A stretch of DNA of 38,983 bases from an uncultured Varibaculum sp. (GTDB taxonomy: Bacteria > Actinomycetota > Actinomycetes > Actinomycetales > Actinomycetaceae), in assembly GCA_947255165.1 (NCBI GenBank), contig CAMYFZ010000009.1, positions 1 to 38,983 on the forward strand, written 5' to 3'. The notes beneath the pieces are model-generated. The model made no database searches, was not told the DNA's origin, and saw only the letters and a list, made by a program, of their open reading frames with translations. Made by a program: the position numbers and the translations under genes. Shown in pieces: positions 25,068-33,799 of the stretch. Each line of letters begins with the position of its first letter. Position 1 is the first letter of the stretch.

Positions 25068-25529
25068 TTACATACCGGAGTACATCATTCCGCCGATAAC
25101 CGCATAAAAAAGAACATAGAAAAGTACCGTCGCGACCACGCCAGCGATGAAACCGTTACGGCACTGGATTGCCGTCTTTGGCTTGGTATTCTTCCACACC
25201 AGCCAAAGAACCAACCCAACAATCGGAATGCAGAAGCCCAGAACTGCCCATCCAAAACTACCGGTGTCCTCTGGGTTTGCGCTAGACACTCCTTGATTTT
25301 GATAGTACTGCGCAGGAGCCTGCGGGAAAGGTCGCCCGTAGGCCGGCTGCTGCCCCATTTGTGGTTGCCCATAGGGCGGCTGCTGTCCCATTTGCGGGGG
25401 AATCGGAGCCGGCTGTTGCCCCATTTGCGGCTGCCCGTAGCTTGGTTGTTGCCTCATTTGCGGTGGAACCGGAGTTGGCTGCTGATGGGGGTTTGGAGAT
25501 TGGCTGGGATCGGGATTGAACTGGCTCAT
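25068..25529 (-). CDS. Pro/Gln-repeat membrane protein with two helices
   Basis: This 153-residue protein has a disordered Pro/Gln/Gly/Met-rich N-terminal half and a C-terminal half with two membrane helices (about residues 92-112 and 127-150). The N-terminus contains two tandem 22-residue repeats of the form P(T/A)P(V/I)PPQM(R/G)QQP(S/P)YGQPQMGQQ, encoded by 66-bp units. The helices are joined by a short basic loop (WKNTKPKTAIQCRNG). The architecture resembles the many small DUF4190/interferon-induced-transmembrane-like bacterial proteins, but I do not claim a family. The ribosome site AAGAGGAAG lies before the ATG. Function is unknown; related proteins are often secretion- or envelope-associated. 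Confidence 0.75.
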   Translation of the reverse strand: MSQFNPDPSQSPNPHQQPTPVPPQMRQQPSYGQPQMGQQPAPIPPQMGQQPPYGQPQMGQQPAYGRPFPQAPAQYYQNQGVSSANPEDTGSFGWAVLGFCIPIVGLVLWLVWKNTKPKTAIQCRNGFIAGVVATVLFYVLFYAVIGGMMYSGM

Positions 25530-25733
25530 GATCTTTCTTCCTCTTGATATATATGTCAGAATTATTTTCTTATAACACCTTGGATATGGGTCAACTCTTA
25601 TTCCTGGGTTAATTCTAGTACAGATGCTTTATATAGAAGTTCTTTTCCCATTTTTTAGACTTGTCCGGCACATCTAGCAGCTGCCGTAAATATTTTTCAA
25701 TGGCTTTACCCCTAGTGGCTAAACCCGATACTT

Positions 25734-26219
25734 CTAGCGTAGGGGAGCGTGAATAACTCCAGATAATTCCCCGTTACCAGGGACAAGATGAGTAAAGCCG
25801 GAAACTTGAAAAGCAATAGCGGTAGCGGTGGACACTCCGTAGGGTGCGCCTCCGTTTTCCGGGGCTAGCAGCTGGGCAGTCATCGAGATTATGGGCTCAT
25901 GGCCTACTACTAAGATGGCTTCACCACCTGCCGGCCCGTACTCCCCCACTAAACGCAGCAGCCGCTCCGGGGAGCAATGATAAAGCTCGTCCTCCGCGAG
26001 CAGTTGCGCCCCCCGATAAGCCCTGCCGATCTGCTGGGCAGTTTGGGTGGCGCGAGCCGCCGTGGAATGCAATATCAGCTCTACCGCTACCTTCTCTTTA
26101 ACTAGAAGCGCCCCCAACTCCTGCGCCTGTCGCACCCCCGCTGAGGTCAAAGGACGGGAGTGGTCGCCCCGGCCATAACCAGCCTGGGCGTGGCGCACCA
26201 GCGTTAATACGTAGCTCAT
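25734..26219 (-). CDS. SixA-like histidine phosphatase
   Basis: This 161-residue short histidine phosphatase resembles SixA, which removes phosphate from histidine-containing phosphotransfer domains in E. coli. The catalytic motif is VRHAQAGYG (Arg9, His10). LILHSTAARATQTAQQI and ILVVGHEPIISMTAQLL supply the further arginine and second histidine. It has no signal peptide and is cytoplasmic. It is divergent from the small Cys/His protein gene, with 51 bases between starts. No two-component or PTS gene lies nearby, so the natural substrate is open and the protein could equally dephosphorylate small molecules. Confidence 0.87.
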   Translation of the reverse strand: MSYVLTLVRHAQAGYGRGDHSRPLTSAGVRQAQELGALLVKEKVAVELILHSTAARATQTAQQIGRAYRGAQLLAEDELYHCSPERLLRLVGEYGPAGGEAILVVGHEPIISMTAQLLAPENGGAPYGVSTATAIAFQVSGFTHLVPGNGELSGVIHAPLR

Positions 26220-26270
26220 ACCCCCATCCTAGCTAAGCCTCTAGAATGAAAACTAAAGACAAGGAGGAAC

Positions 26271-26498
26271 ATGGCTTTAGCTAAAGGACCAGAAGACAAT
26301 ATCTGTTCGGCGCGCGGATGCGAAAACCCGGCAACCAAAGCGGTACTGTGGCGTAACCCTAAGATTCCTCGTCCCGTACATAAAACCTGGCTGACTTGCG
26401 ACGAACACGCCGATTTCCTGCAGCAATACCTGGCGTATCGCTCTTTTCCCACCAAGGTGGTCCCTTTTAGCGAGGTAGATACGGCAACTTTGGATTAG
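26271..26498 (+). CDS. Small Cys/His protein, function unknown
   Basis: This is a 75-residue protein with a very good ribosome site (AAGGAGG, six bases before ATG), so translation is secure. Cys12, Cys17, Cys43 and His46 give a CSARGC-N25-CDEH pattern suited to one zinc ion. Short basic and aromatic segments (RNPKIPRPVHKTW) lie between. I believe similar small proteins occur widely in actinobacteria as hypothetical genes, but no function is known to me. It converges with the ABC-F gene and is divergent from the SixA-like gene. Confidence 0.8.
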   Translation: MALAKGPEDNICSARGCENPATKAVLWRNPKIPRPVHKTWLTCDEHADFLQQYLAYRSFPTKVVPFSEVDTATLD

Positions 26499-26562
26499 CT
26501 GCACTTACCCGGCCGCTCTCTTCTATCCAGAAGATTCCAGCCTGAGGGCTATTCCTGGTTTT

Positions 26563-28227
26563 CTAGGTAAGCTCCACCAGATCCAGGTAGTCATCACTCC
26601 ACAAATCTTCGTCCCCATCGGGCAGCAGCAGTACCCGCTGCGGATTGAGGGCCTCAACGGCTCCCGGATCGTGGGTCACCAGCACTACTGCCCCCTCGTA
26701 TTGGTCGAGGGCGTGCAAGATTTCTTCTCGAGACGCCGGATCTAGGTTATTGGTAGGTTCATCTAGCAGCAGTACATTGGCGCCGCTAACCACCAGGGTG
26801 GCCAATGCTAGCCGGGTTTTTTCTCCCCCCGAAAGCACACTGGCCGGTTTAAAGGCATCCTCCCCCGAAAATAAGAACTGTCCCAAAATATTGCGCACAT
26901 GGGTTTCATCTAGATCGGGAGCCGCCGCGGTCATATTTTCGTAAACCGTGCGGGCGGGATCCAAGGTTTCATGCTCTTGCGCATAGTAGCCCAATTTGAG
27001 GCCGTGACCGGGGACAACTTCCCCCGCATCTGCGTCCTCGATCCCATTTAATAGTCGCAGCAGCGTGGTTTTACCGGCTCCGTTTTCCCCCAAAACCACC
27101 ACTTTGCTGCCGCGATCGATTGATAAATCTAGGCCGCTAAATACCTCCAGGCTGCCATAGGATTTCGCGAGGCCGCGGGCATTCAGCGGCACTTTGCCGC
27201 AAGCTAGCGGAGTAGGAAAGCGCAGGCGGGCAACTTTTTCCGCTTTGGTTTCACTTCCGGCTTCTTTTACCAGTTCTTCGGCTCGGCGCAGCATTTGCTG
27301 CGCCGCGACTGCCTTAGTGGCTTTGGCTCGCATTTTTTCGCCTTGCTCGCGCAATGCCTGTGCTTTCGCTAAGGCGTTTTGGCGCTCCCGGCGCCGCCGC
27401 GCCTCATCTTGGGCGCGCTGCTTCAGGTAGGCGTCCCATCCTAGTTTGTATTGATCAATCACCGCGCGGGAGGCATCCAAATACCACACCTGGTTTACCG
27501 TGTCTTTTAGCAGCGCCGTAGAGTGGGTGACCATTACGAAGCCGCCAGCATAGGTGCGTAGGAAATCGCGGAGCCAAATAATGGAGTCATGGTCTAAGTG
27601 GTTGGTGGGCTCATCTAAAAGCAGTACGTCCGGCTGAGAGAACAGTACCCGCGCCAGTTCGACCCGGCGGCGCTGCCCTCCGGAAAGGGTCGCCAGTGGC
27701 TGCGTGAGCGCGCCTTGGTCAAGCCCCAGGTTATGAGCGATCTGCATGGCTTCGGAGCGGGCAGCATACCCGCCGAGGCGGGTGAATTCTTCGTCCAGGC
27801 GGGCGTATCTTTCTATCGCTTTAGCCTGAGTTTCCCCACTGGTGGTAGACATCTTTTCTTGGGCGTTCTCGATTGCCCGCAAAGTGCGATCCAAATCTCG
27901 CACCGCCATGATCCGGGAAATCCCGTCCTTTTGTTTCACCCCGACCACCGGGTCTTGTGACAGATACCCTACCGACCCGGAGGAAGTAACTTTTCCATGA
28001 AAATCGATATTGTCGATTAAGTCTTGGGCTTCTTCTTCGCTGAGGGAACCGCTAGAGCGGTGTTTACCGAGAGCCACTAGCGCCGCAATTAGGCGCATAG
28101 TAGTGGTTTTACCAGCACCATTGCGCCCTACTAGGCCGATGCGCAGTCCTTTACCGATACGCAAATTGGTGCGAGATACCAAGAGCCGCTGCCCGATCCG
28201 CACTTCCATATCTTGCGCATTAATCAC
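26563..28227 (-). CDS. ABC-F family ATPase (ribosome-associated)
   Basis: This 554-residue protein has two ABC domains in one chain and no membrane segment, so it is an ABC-F translation factor or ribosome-protection-type protein rather than a transporter. The first domain has GRNGAGKTTTMRL, LSGGQRRRVELA and LLLDEPTNHLDHDS. The second has GENGAGKTTLLRL, LSGGEKTRLALA and LLLDEPTNNLDP. A charged linker rich in Arg/Ala/Lys (about residues 265-325) joins them and would reach the ribosomal tRNA sites. The start is GTG at 28227, with only a weak ribosome site. Mycobacterial relatives (for example Rv1473-like) are annotated as macrolide-resistance ATPases. Antibiotic resistance cannot be inferred from this sequence. 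Confidence 0.92.
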   Translation of the reverse strand: MINAQDMEVRIGQRLLVSRTNLRIGKGLRIGLVGRNGAGKTTTMRLIAALVALGKHRSSGSLSEEEAQDLIDNIDFHGKVTSSGSVGYLSQDPVVGVKQKDGISRIMAVRDLDRTLRAIENAQEKMSTTSGETQAKAIERYARLDEEFTRLGGYAARSEAMQIAHNLGLDQGALTQPLATLSGGQRRRVELARVLFSQPDVLLLDEPTNHLDHDSIIWLRDFLRTYAGGFVMVTHSTALLKDTVNQVWYLDASRAVIDQYKLGWDAYLKQRAQDEARRRRERQNALAKAQALREQGEKMRAKATKAVAAQQMLRRAEELVKEAGSETKAEKVARLRFPTPLACGKVPLNARGLAKSYGSLEVFSGLDLSIDRGSKVVVLGENGAGKTTLLRLLNGIEDADAGEVVPGHGLKLGYYAQEHETLDPARTVYENMTAAAPDLDETHVRNILGQFLFSGEDAFKPASVLSGGEKTRLALATLVVSGANVLLLDEPTNNLDPASREEILHALDQYEGAVVLVTHDPGAVEALNPQRVLLLPDGDEDLWSDDYLDLVELT

Positions 28228-28369
28228 CCCGCGATTCTACCCAGCTGCTGCCAGTAGTTAAAACTGCTGAGCCTATTGCCTGCCCCGCTACTTTCCCGTA
28301 ATTTCGAGGATAGAAGTAGGTCGGAGCGAGCAGCAGCCTCGGCAGAGCAGGTGGAGGTGAAGAATAACT

Positions 28370-29125
28370 ATGTATTGTGGCTTCTATATTTCTCTACTTG
28401 GAAAGCCAGGTGACCCCCTACCGGAGATTACAGAGGGTAACGAACCGCTGGTTAATGCTATCTACGCCTGGCAGCACACTTTCATCGCGAACTTTTCCCA
28501 GCGCTATGATCATGGAGAAATATGGCACGTTGCAGAAGCTACTGTAAAACCCGGACAGCAGCAGATTGAAGCAACCGCATATTTTATTGCTCCCAGCTTT
28601 ACGTATACACCAGCTGCTATGTCTCAGATGCTTGAGGCATTCTGGAAAGCTACTGAAAAGCTTTACCAGCTCCAGATTTCAGAAGTTATTTTTCAGTTTG
28701 ATCCCACTACCAGCGCAGATTTTTCCCAGCTGGCTCCGAATTTCAACAGCTACCAGGGAGCCGCGCAATGGATGGCTTCCGAATTCATTCCTGCGACCAC
28801 CACCGTCATTTTATCTGTCACCGCAGATACCCGGTTACCCGGGGAAGTTGCTAGGGAAACGATAGCTTTTATTAACTCCTGTGGGGTTTCCGTAACCGGT
28901 GACACTTCGCGCGGTTCCCTCCTCCCTAAAAACAGCAGCGCAAAAACATTTGAGGACAGTTACCGGGCACTTATTCCGGGCTGGGATTCCATCAGTGTTT
29001 CTTGGCTTTTGGCGGCGCTAGTAGCCAGCTATGCCCCGAAGATTCGGGAAAAGCTTACTATTTGTATTTCGTTACCAGCCTTGGTCGGCGATTTAAAAAT
29101 GATAGATATAAACAAGCTCATTTAA
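28370..29125 (+). CDS. Unknown 251-residue protein
   Basis: I do not recognise this protein. It is predicted soluble, with no signal peptide or membrane helix, and mixed alpha/beta character. There is a helical middle (MSQMLEAFWKATEKLYQLQI) and strand-rich segments such as TTTVILSVTA and KLTICISLPAL. Only one cysteine is near the N-terminus (MYCGFYISLLG) and few others occur. GGAGGTGA lies about nine bases before the ATG, so the gene is probably real. It is divergent from the ABC-F gene, and two hairpins follow its stop. There is no recognisable catalytic motif. The duplicated-looking pattern of a sheet-helix-sheet in each half could mean two related subdomains, but I cannot prove it. Confidence 0.7.
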   Translation: MYCGFYISLLGKPGDPLPEITEGNEPLVNAIYAWQHTFIANFSQRYDHGEIWHVAEATVKPGQQQIEATAYFIAPSFTYTPAAMSQMLEAFWKATEKLYQLQISEVIFQFDPTTSADFSQLAPNFNSYQGAAQWMASEFIPATTTVILSVTADTRLPGEVARETIAFINSCGVSVTGDTSRGSLLPKNSSAKTFEDSYRALIPGWDSISVSWLLAALVASYAPKIREKLTICISLPALVGDLKMIDINKLI

Positions 29126-29433
29126 TACGCAGTGGACGCACAGTTTTTGCACGTAAATGCAGTGCGCTCCCTTGCAATAGCCTGTTTTGATGTTGGGGCA
29201 CCTTTAGTGAGGTAGCGTCCTTGCTACCTTGCGAATACCCTCAAAGCAAACCTGTCGAAATTCCCGACAGGTTGCCTCCAAGTCGAGCAATTACCAAGAA
29301 TTGATTGACACTCACCCGGAAGCATACTGGGTAACAACGCGAGCATTCGCATTTCGGCGGAGTTACTTCCTCCCGCTAGCGCACAGGTTTACAATAGTGC
29401 TTTAGCAAAGGTGCCGTAGCAAAGGGAAAAGTC
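29126..29433. other. 308-base intergenic region with two hairpins and a likely promoter
   Basis: There is no gene here. AGGTAGC (29210-29216) pairs with GCTACCT (29223-29229), and AACCTGTCG (29249-29257) pairs with CGACAGGTT (29265-29273). Neither is followed by a T-run. Further right, TTGACA (around 29304-29309) and a -10-like TACAAT (29390-29395) could belong to promoters of the downstream regulator, but their spacing does not match one another. Confidence 0.45.
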
Positions 29434-30387
29434 ATGCCCGTAAATTTGAGTCGCAAAGACATTCAAGCTATTGATGCCGCCAAAGCCTACTATGGGGGTC
29501 TTCCCCAAAATGAAGTGGCGGCGCGGCTGGGAATCTCCCGTCCCACGGTTTCTAAACTGCTGCGCTATGCGCGCGCCAAAGGGTACGTGAAAATCACGGT
29601 AAATGATCCCCGACTAGCAGACTCGTCGACTGCGAAGGCTCTGATTTCGCGTTTTGGTTTAGAGGACGCGGTGGTGGTTTATCCCAGCGCTCCCTCCGAT
29701 ATTGAAGTCCGCAAAGCACTGGGGGAAGCCGGAGCCCGAATGGTGGAAAAGGTGATTAAAGATGGTGATACCGTGGGAGTTTCCTGGTCACGGACCGTCG
29801 AAGAAATCTCTAAGAACCTCACCGCCCAGCCTCGCAAGAATGTGGAAATAGTGCAGCTGCGCGGAGGCGTAGGCGGGTTTGCGCGTGGGCAAAGCGAGAT
29901 TGAAGCCGTAAATCGTTTTGCTGAGGCTTTTAGCGCTCAGGCGCATCTATTGGGAGCGCCCACCGTTTTTCAAAGTGCGGAAGCCAAACAGGCAATGATG
30001 AAAGAAAAGCAGGTCGCAGCAGCCTTGAAACGAGGGCGAGATTCTCGCATAGCTGTCTTTACCGTGGGGGATGCGGCAAAAAGTTCCTATCTTTTGTCCC
30101 TGCCCACCCTCTCGCGGGATGTGAAACTGTTTTTAGAGCAGAAAGCAGTCGGCGATATTTGTTCCCGATTCATCGATACCCACGGCAGGGTGTGTTTGCC
30201 GGAACTAAATGACCGCACTATGGCAATATCTTTGGCACAGCTGCGGCGGATTCCCGAAAAAATTATGGTTGCTGGCGGGGGCGCGAAAGTAGCGATTATT
30301 AGGGTCGCCCTGGAACATGGATACGCTAATCGGCTTGTGATTGACGCGGCTACTGCCGCGCAAGTACTGGATATGCGAGTGAACTAG
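29434..30387 (+). CDS. SorC-family sugar-binding transcriptional regulator
   Basis: This 317-residue regulator has an N-terminal helix-turn-helix (about residues 22-50, PQNEVAARLGISRPTVSKLL) and a C-terminal SorC/DeoR-type effector domain. That domain binds a phosphorylated sugar in characterised members. Effector-domain signatures include GDTVGVSWSRTVEEI, VEIVQLRGGVGG, and VAGGGAKVAIIRVAL near the end. AAGGGAAAAG precedes the ATG. The HAD-IIA phosphatase gene 203 bases downstream on the same strand could be its target, or it may regulate itself. No sugar catabolic operon is in the window, so the inducer is unknown. Confidence 0.9.
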   Translation: MPVNLSRKDIQAIDAAKAYYGGLPQNEVAARLGISRPTVSKLLRYARAKGYVKITVNDPRLADSSTAKALISRFGLEDAVVVYPSAPSDIEVRKALGEAGARMVEKVIKDGDTVGVSWSRTVEEISKNLTAQPRKNVEIVQLRGGVGGFARGQSEIEAVNRFAEAFSAQAHLLGAPTVFQSAEAKQAMMKEKQVAAALKRGRDSRIAVFTVGDAAKSSYLLSLPTLSRDVKLFLEQKAVGDICSRFIDTHGRVCLPELNDRTMAISLAQLRRIPEKIMVAGGGAKVAIIRVALEHGYANRLVIDAATAAQVLDMRVN

Positions 30388-30590
30388 CTAGCAATGCGGC
30401 GGAGCCCGATGCGAAGTCTTCCAGAGAGCCTACACCTGCCCGCACAAATTTAAACATGCGGTTACCGAATTTATAACTTCGCTAAAACCATCCCCTCCAG
30501 TTAAGCGAGGTAGGTCTCTACGGTGTGAAATGCGCGGCTATCAGGGCTTTAAAGATTTCTATTAAGAGGAATTACCCTTAAGCTTAAAGT

Positions 30591-31379
30591 ATGAACAATA
30601 ATAATAACTTGCGTAAACCCAAAGCCTGGATGAGCGACATGGATGGCGTGCTCGTGCACGAATCGCTGGCTTTGCCGGGCGCGTATGAGTTTATCGAAAC
30701 TCTTAAAGAAAAAAACACTCCTTTCTTGGTACTGACCAATAACTCTATTTTTACCAACCGCGACCTCTCGGCACGTTTGGAAGCCTCGGGGCTAGAAGTT
30801 CCCGAAGACCATATCTGGACCTCTGCGAACGCTACCGCCGAGTTCTTAAACAACCAGTCCCCTAACTCTCGGGCTTACGTGATTGGAGAGGCGGGACTGA
30901 CCACTGCGATCCATGAAGCCGGTTATGTGATGACCGAAAGTAACCCCGAGTTTGTGGTGTTGGGAGAAACCCGCTTCTACGATTTCGTAAGTATCACCAA
31001 AGCCATCCGCCTGATCGAAAAGGGCGCCAAGTTTATTTGCACGAACCCCGACACTACGGGTCCTTCCGAGGACGGAACTCTGCCAGCAGTGGGGTCAGTG
31101 GCTGCGATGATTACCAAAGCTACCGGACGTAGACCCTATTTCGTGGGTAAACCAAATCCGATAATGTTCCGCGCCGGGCTTAATAAACTAGGAGCCCACT
31201 CCGAAGAAGCAGCGATGGTAGGTGACCGGATGGACACCGATATTCATGCCGGGGTAGAAAGCGGAATGGATTCTTATTTGGTGCTATCGGGGTCGACTAC
31301 CCGTGAAGATATCAAGAAGTTCCCGTTTAGGCCGAAAGCCGTTTTCGACGGCATCGGTGACCTATTACCCCTACTCTGA
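30591..31379 (+). CDS. HAD-IIA phosphatase, NagD-like
   Basis: This 262-residue phosphatase is of the NagD/4-nitrophenylphosphatase subfamily. Motif I is WMSDMDGVLVHES, motif II is VLTNNS, and the lysine motif is VGKPNPIMF. Motif IV is MVGDRMDTDIHAG. The cap domain lies between motif II and VGKP, as in class IIA. It would hydrolyse nucleotide monophosphates or sugar phosphates in the cytoplasm. The ATG at 30591 has no clear ribosome site, and an AGAGGA lies about 20 bases upstream. Start alternatives within the first ten residues would not affect the fold. It ends in a strong hairpin shared with the convergent arc genes. Confidence 0.9.
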   Translation: MNNNNNLRKPKAWMSDMDGVLVHESLALPGAYEFIETLKEKNTPFLVLTNNSIFTNRDLSARLEASGLEVPEDHIWTSANATAEFLNNQSPNSRAYVIGEAGLTTAIHEAGYVMTESNPEFVVLGETRFYDFVSITKAIRLIEKGAKFICTNPDTTGPSEDGTLPAVGSVAAMITKATGRRPYFVGKPNPIMFRAGLNKLGAHSEEAAMVGDRMDTDIHAGVESGMDSYLVLSGSTTREDIKKFPFRPKAVFDGIGDLLPLL

Positions 31380-31417
31380 TAGCGGGTATCACACCGAGAA
31401 TTTGGACTATATTTTTT

Positions 31418-31448
31418 GGGGGCTCCCTGCCGCTAGCAGGGAGCCCCC
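31418..31448. terminator. Bidirectional GC-rich terminator hairpin between the HAD-IIA gene and arcB
   Basis: GGGGGCTCCCTGC (31418-31430) pairs perfectly with GCAGGGAGCCCCC (31436-31448) around a five-base loop. The U-tract is weak on both strands, with only TT following on plus. Position between converging genes supports termination. Confidence 0.75.
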
Positions 31449-31470
31449 TTCCATACAGCAGGCGATAAGG

Positions 31471-32475
31471 CTAATCAGCTAGGGTTCCCAGAGTTGCTAC
31501 CATCACTGCTTTAATGGTGTGCATCCGGTTTTCTGCTTGGTCAAACACGATAGACCGCTCCCCGGAGAACACTTCATCCGTCACTTCCAGAGCCTCTAAA
31601 CCGGTTTTTTGGTAAATATCCTCCCCCACGGTGGTACCGCGGTCATGAAAAGCGGGCAGACAGTGCAAGAATTTTGCCTGCGAACCGGCTTGTTTCATGA
31701 GCCTGGCATTGACCTGGTAGGGCAATAAAAGCTTAATCCGCTGATCCCACACTTCTTTCGGCTCCCCCATCGAGACCCAGACATCGGTGTACAGAAAATC
31801 TGCACCCTTAACCCCGGCCGCGGGATCATCGGTATGGGTGATCTTCGCACCACTTTGAGCTGCGATTTCATGGGCCTTGTCGATCCAGCGCTGCTCATTC
31901 CAGAGTTTCCTGGGGCCTACGATCCGCACATCCATTCCCATCATCGCCCCCGAAATCAGCAGCGAATTCGACATATTATTGCGAGCATCCCCCAGGTAGG
32001 CGAAAGAAATATCACTCAGTTCTTTATCCGAATGTTCCAACATAGTGAGCTGGTCACAGAGCATTTGGGTAGGATGCCACTCATCAGTGAGCCCATTCCA
32101 AACGGGGACTCCCGACAGGCGCGCCAAAGTTTCTACGTCCTCTTGGCGGCGTCCTCGAAACTCTATCCCGTCATAAAAGCGCCCCAGCACTTGTGCAGTG
32201 TCTGCCATGGATTCCTTATGGCCGATCTGGGAGGCCACCGGATCCAAGAAAGTGACGTTAGCGCCCTGGTCATAGGCGGCAACCTCAAAAGAACAGCGGG
32301 TGCGAGTAGAGGTTTTTTCGAAAATCAGGGCGATATTTTTACGGTTTAGATAAGGTTTTTCGGTTCCTGCGCGTTTGGCCGCTTTTAGCTGCGCCGCCAA
32401 ATCTAGTAAGTAGCGCCACTCCTCGGCGGTAAAATCAAGTTCTTTTAAGAAATGGCGACCAGATAGTAAAGCCAC
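31471..32475 (-). CDS. arcB: Ornithine carbamoyltransferase, catabolic context
   Basis: This 334-residue enzyme interconverts citrulline plus phosphate and ornithine plus carbamoyl phosphate. The carbamoyl-phosphate site is [11 protein letters not shown], and the ornithine/second-domain signatures are [17 protein letters not shown] and [10 protein letters not shown]. MNNSxLx-type [15 protein letters not shown] is conserved too. Length is normal. It follows arcA by 51 bases on the same strand, so it likely runs in the catabolic direction of the arginine deiminase pathway, making carbamoyl phosphate for ATP. Carbamate kinase and the arginine/ornithine antiporter are not in the window. A biosynthetic argF role cannot be fully excluded by sequence. 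Confidence 0.93.
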   Translation of the reverse strand: MALLSGRHFLKELDFTAEEWRYLLDLAAQLKAAKRAGTEKPYLNRKNIALIFEKTSTRTRCSFEVAAYDQGANVTFLDPVASQIGHKESMADTAQVLGRFYDGIEFRGRRQEDVETLARLSGVPVWNGLTDEWHPTQMLCDQLTMLEHSDKELSDISFAYLGDARNNMSNSLLISGAMMGMDVRIVGPRKLWNEQRWIDKAHEIAAQSGAKITHTDDPAAGVKGADFLYTDVWVSMGEPKEVWDQRIKLLLPYQVNARLMKQAGSQAKFLHCLPAFHDRGTTVGEDIYQKTGLEALEVTDEVFSGERSIVFDQAENRMHTIKAVMVATLGTLAD

Positions 32476-32526
32476 AGTTTAACCTTTCTATTTATTCTAT
32501 TTCCCCAGTCTGCTGGGACTTTAAAG

Positions 32527-33756
32527 CTAGTTGTCGATTGCTTGCCGCGATAACGGACAGGTCATACACCGCGGTCCCCCGCGTCCGCGGCCTAGTTCCG
32601 CGCTGGGAACTTCCAGTACTTTAACCCCCTGAGAGCGCAAATACTCAATGGTTTGCCAGTTGCGATCATAGGAAGTCACTAAGTTTTCTCGCAGTGCCAG
32701 CAGGTTACAGGCATCGTTCCACTGTCCGCGCTCTGCCCCGCTATCAGACTGGGGGGTCTGCAAAATATTTACTGACGGCACCCCACTGGCCTGCGCTAAC
32801 ACCTGATGCATTTCTTCTGCGGGATAGTAGTTCCAGGAGATCTTCCCATCCGCGCCGGCACGAGCAATCACGCTGGGCAACATTCCCAGGTTCTTGTACT
32901 TATAAAAGGTATCCCGGTTAATCATGGTCAGCACGGTATCCAGGTGCATTTGGGCACGCACCATCGGCATTAAAAAGCCGGTAACCATTTCTACGGATGA
33001 GGACGAATCTAGTAAGAGACGCGCAGCGAGGCGTTCGAAACCGGCCGGACTGGTGCGCTCCCCCATTCCCACCAGTACCGAAGTTGGAGACAAAATTTCC
33101 ACGTCCCCTCCCTCGCAAACGGCCGGGCTATCGGCTATCCCCGAACCAAACTGAGTAAAATTATCGTTAAAATCAGGGTGAAAATGATAAATGGCCTGCA
33201 GGTTTAGAGTTTCGCGGCGCCGAGCAGTCTTTTTCATAGCTGAGAGCATTACGCCCTCGCCAATCCAGGCGGAAGTATCCCGGGTAAACAGGTGATTAGG
33301 CAGCGCGTCCAAAATCAAATCTTCACTGCCTACGCGGCCTAAGACTGCGGAGGCAATCGGCCCCAGCTCCGCTTCGATTTCGGCGCGGGTAAGCCCGCTA
33401 ATCAGAATCTTGGCCAGCTGCTTGCTTGTTTGCCCCGCCAGATATTCCCGGAGCGGAGGGCTAAGCACCACCCCGAAATAACGCTCATCAATAGTGTGTT
33501 CCAGCAACCATTTTCGTGCCGGTTCCAAGTCTAAAGTTTCGGCTAAGAGATCTTGCAGATAAACGACCTGGGCACCCTGGGAAGCAAGCGTAGCGCTAAA
33601 AATATCGTGATCTTCGCGCGCTTTTTCCAGCCATAAAATGTCGTCAAACAGCAGTTCTTCGCGGTTAGAGGGAGTCAGCCGGTCAAGCTCCCTGCCGGGG
33701 CGGTGTACTAAAACCTTTTCTAGTTTCCCGACCTCTGACCAGACTCCCCGCACCAT
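32527..33756 (-). CDS. arcA: Arginine deiminase
   Basis: This 409-residue enzyme converts arginine to citrulline and ammonia, giving acid resistance and, with ArcB, ATP. The catalytic cysteine is Cys397 in GRGGPRCMTCPL at the C-terminus. The Asp/Glu/His of the pentein core lie in FTRDTSAWIG, EGGDVEIL and HLDTVLTMIN. AAGGAG six bases before the ATG fixes the start. It begins only 43 bases after the SUF-operon gene sufT on the same strand, with no terminator between. Read-through from SUF is therefore possible, although the pathway is usually under arginine and anaerobic control. Confidence 0.95.
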   Translation of the reverse strand: MVRGVWSEVGKLEKVLVHRPGRELDRLTPSNREELLFDDILWLEKAREDHDIFSATLASQGAQVVYLQDLLAETLDLEPARKWLLEHTIDERYFGVVLSPPLREYLAGQTSKQLAKILISGLTRAEIEAELGPIASAVLGRVGSEDLILDALPNHLFTRDTSAWIGEGVMLSAMKKTARRRETLNLQAIYHFHPDFNDNFTQFGSGIADSPAVCEGGDVEILSPTSVLVGMGERTSPAGFERLAARLLLDSSSSVEMVTGFLMPMVRAQMHLDTVLTMINRDTFYKYKNLGMLPSVIARAGADGKISWNYYPAEEMHQVLAQASGVPSVNILQTPQSDSGAERGQWNDACNLLALRENLVTSYDRNWQTIEYLRSQGVKVLEVPSAELGRGRGGPRCMTCPLSRQAIDN

Positions 33757-33799
33757 GGAATTCTCCTTGCTAGATTTTCTGCAAGCCTATGTTATCCCA

